DNA of 64,000 nucleotides from Nectonema munidae. Its lineage: Eukaryota; Nematomorpha; Nectonematoida; Nectonematidae. A program made the translations under genes and the position numbers. The stretch covers positions 186,001-250,000 of the forward strand of contig JAUIRK010000003.1 in assembly GCA_030549495.1 (NCBI GenBank), read 5' to 3'. Positions 63,058 to 64,000 of the stretch are shown in pieces; the first letter of the stretch is position 1; the number at the start of each line of letters is the position of its first letter. The notes beneath the pieces were generated by a model. It searched no databases. It was given only the letters and a program-made list of their open reading frames with translations, and had not been told where the DNA came from.

Positions 63058-63101
63058 GTACCATCACTTTTTCAAATTATTTGTTTTTAGAAGAAATTAG
63101 C

Positions 63102-64000
63102 TTAACCCTATTAGTGCTGGGCTAAATTTGTCCACTCAAGTGCTAGGGGTGTAAAGTGCCCCCCCTCCCTATTTTTCTCAGATATTAATAAGTTTTTATA
63201 AATATTTTTAATGTTACTTATATATTTCAACTATGCTGAATTTAGTGGTGTTGTCCATTTTTTATCCAAATCAACCAAACCTTTCAAAAAATTGATTTAT
63301 ATTTGACAGCTCATCTCAAAAAGGAACTTTTTATTTAAATAATTATATAAAGCTTTTACACATATATACCCATTTTCAAACTGAATTCAGTGGTGATATT
63401 CATTTTTTATGAAAAGCAATCAAACCTCTCAAAAAATTGATCTAAATGTGACAGCTCATCTCAAAAAGAAACTTTTTATCTAAATAATTATATAAAGTTT
63501 TTTACACATGTATACCCTTTTTCAAATATGCTGAATTCAGTGGTGATATTTATTTTTTATGAAAAGCAATCAAACCTGTCAAAAAATTGATCTAAATGTG
63601 ACAGCTCATCTCAAAAATGAACTTTTTATCTAAATAATTATATAAAGTTTTTTACACATATATACCCATTTTCAAACTGAATTCAATGGTGATATTCATT
63701 TTTTATGAAAAGCAATCAAACCTCTTAAAAAATTGATCTAAATGTGACAGCTCATCTCAAAAAGAAACTTTTTATCTAAATAATTATATAAAGTTTTTTA
63801 CACATGTATACCCATTTTCAAATATGCTGAATTCAGTGGTGATATTTATTTTTTATGAAAAGCAATCAAACCTGTCAAAAAATTGATCTAAATGTGACAG
63901 ATCATCTCAAAAATGAACTTTTTATCTAAATAATTATATAAAGTTTTTACATATCTATTTGTAATTTGTATACCCATTTTCAAATATGCTGAATTCAGTG
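63102..64000. mobile_element. piggyBac-like element end plus internal satellite (incomplete)
   Basis: TTAACCCTATTAGTGCTGGG at 63102 is a TTAA target followed by a CCC terminus, and agtgct words recur (agtgctgggct, aagtgctagggg) as in piggyBac subterminal repeats. The right end is outside the window. No ORF. The satellite at 63238-64000 may be its internal part. Confidence 0.45.
63238..64000. repeat. Satellite/minisatellite with dimeric higher-order unit
   Basis: Five monomers start (gaattcagtgg or variant) at 63238, 63383, 63533, 63679 and 63829, a sixth begins at 63991. Lengths are 145, 150, 146, 150 and 162 bp. Types alternate: one has aacctct and aaagaaact, the other aacctgt and aaatgaact, so copies 2/4 and 3/5 match better than neighbours, and each pair is exactly 296 bp apart. 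Array runs off the window. Confidence 0.9.

Noticed and set aside
1-64000. Retroviral, LTR or Polinton-type elements
   Set aside because: No long terminal direct repeats, protease/integrase or capsid-like blocks were recognised anywhere in the window.

Overview
The window is eukaryotic, very AT-rich (about three quarters A+T by eye) and looks like an invertebrate animal genome, quite possibly an arthropod; no gene pins the species. Evidence: canonical GT-AG introns around short exons, a CR1/Jockey-like LINE with a zinc-finger ORF, LINE 3' ends with (ATT)n, (TCAA)n or (TTTGA)n tails, hAT, pogo/Tigger and piggyBac-type DNA transposons, small inverted-repeat elements, and no bacterial operon structure.

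The dominant feature is one very long plus-strand gene, or a head-to-tail series, that fills the window. I could assemble about 44 short exons (49-312 nt) from 1164 to 63057, each bounded by AG and GT. They add up to roughly 5.5 kb of coding sequence (about 1,850 codons) and keep one reading frame across the proposed junctions; the first and last exons lie outside the window. Exons to about 24.75 kb encode helical, Q/N/K/E/L-rich coiled-coil sequence. Exons from 25.6 kb to the end encode K/S/N-rich, probably disordered sequence. I do not recognise the protein. Several exons allow alternative ends: a short SUMO-interaction-like C-terminus near 7.3 kb and candidate terminal exons at 35.5, 41.0, 51.4 and 53.5 kb. 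Exon 30186-30462 contains an in-frame TAA.

The rest is intron loaded with mobile-element remains. In order: LINE 3' end (8.7-9.0 kb, +); CR1-like LINE (9.1-11.2 kb, -); second LINE reverse-transcriptase tail (17.0-17.5 kb, -); hAT with dimerisation domain (17.6-18.5 kb, -); pogo/Tigger transposase split by a foldback element (19.0-20.7 kb); pogo-like short element (20.9-21.8 kb); TA-flanked MITE (22.2-22.8 kb); LINE 3' end (23.7-24.1 kb); hAT elements at 31.9-33.0, 36.1-36.8 and 36.9-38.3 kb; a TTAA-flanked piggyBac-type MITE family (34.6, 57.3, 61.1 and 61.2 kb); two SINE-like units (34.1 and 49.8 kb); two further foldback elements (47.9-48.65 and 59.2-59.7 kb); and a piggyBac-like end at 63.1 kb followed by a dimeric satellite running off the window. 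About twelve blocks of degenerate AACT/TTAG iterations are scattered through the introns.

I found no retrovirus, LTR element, Polinton, rRNA, tRNA gene, CRISPR array or toxin gene.
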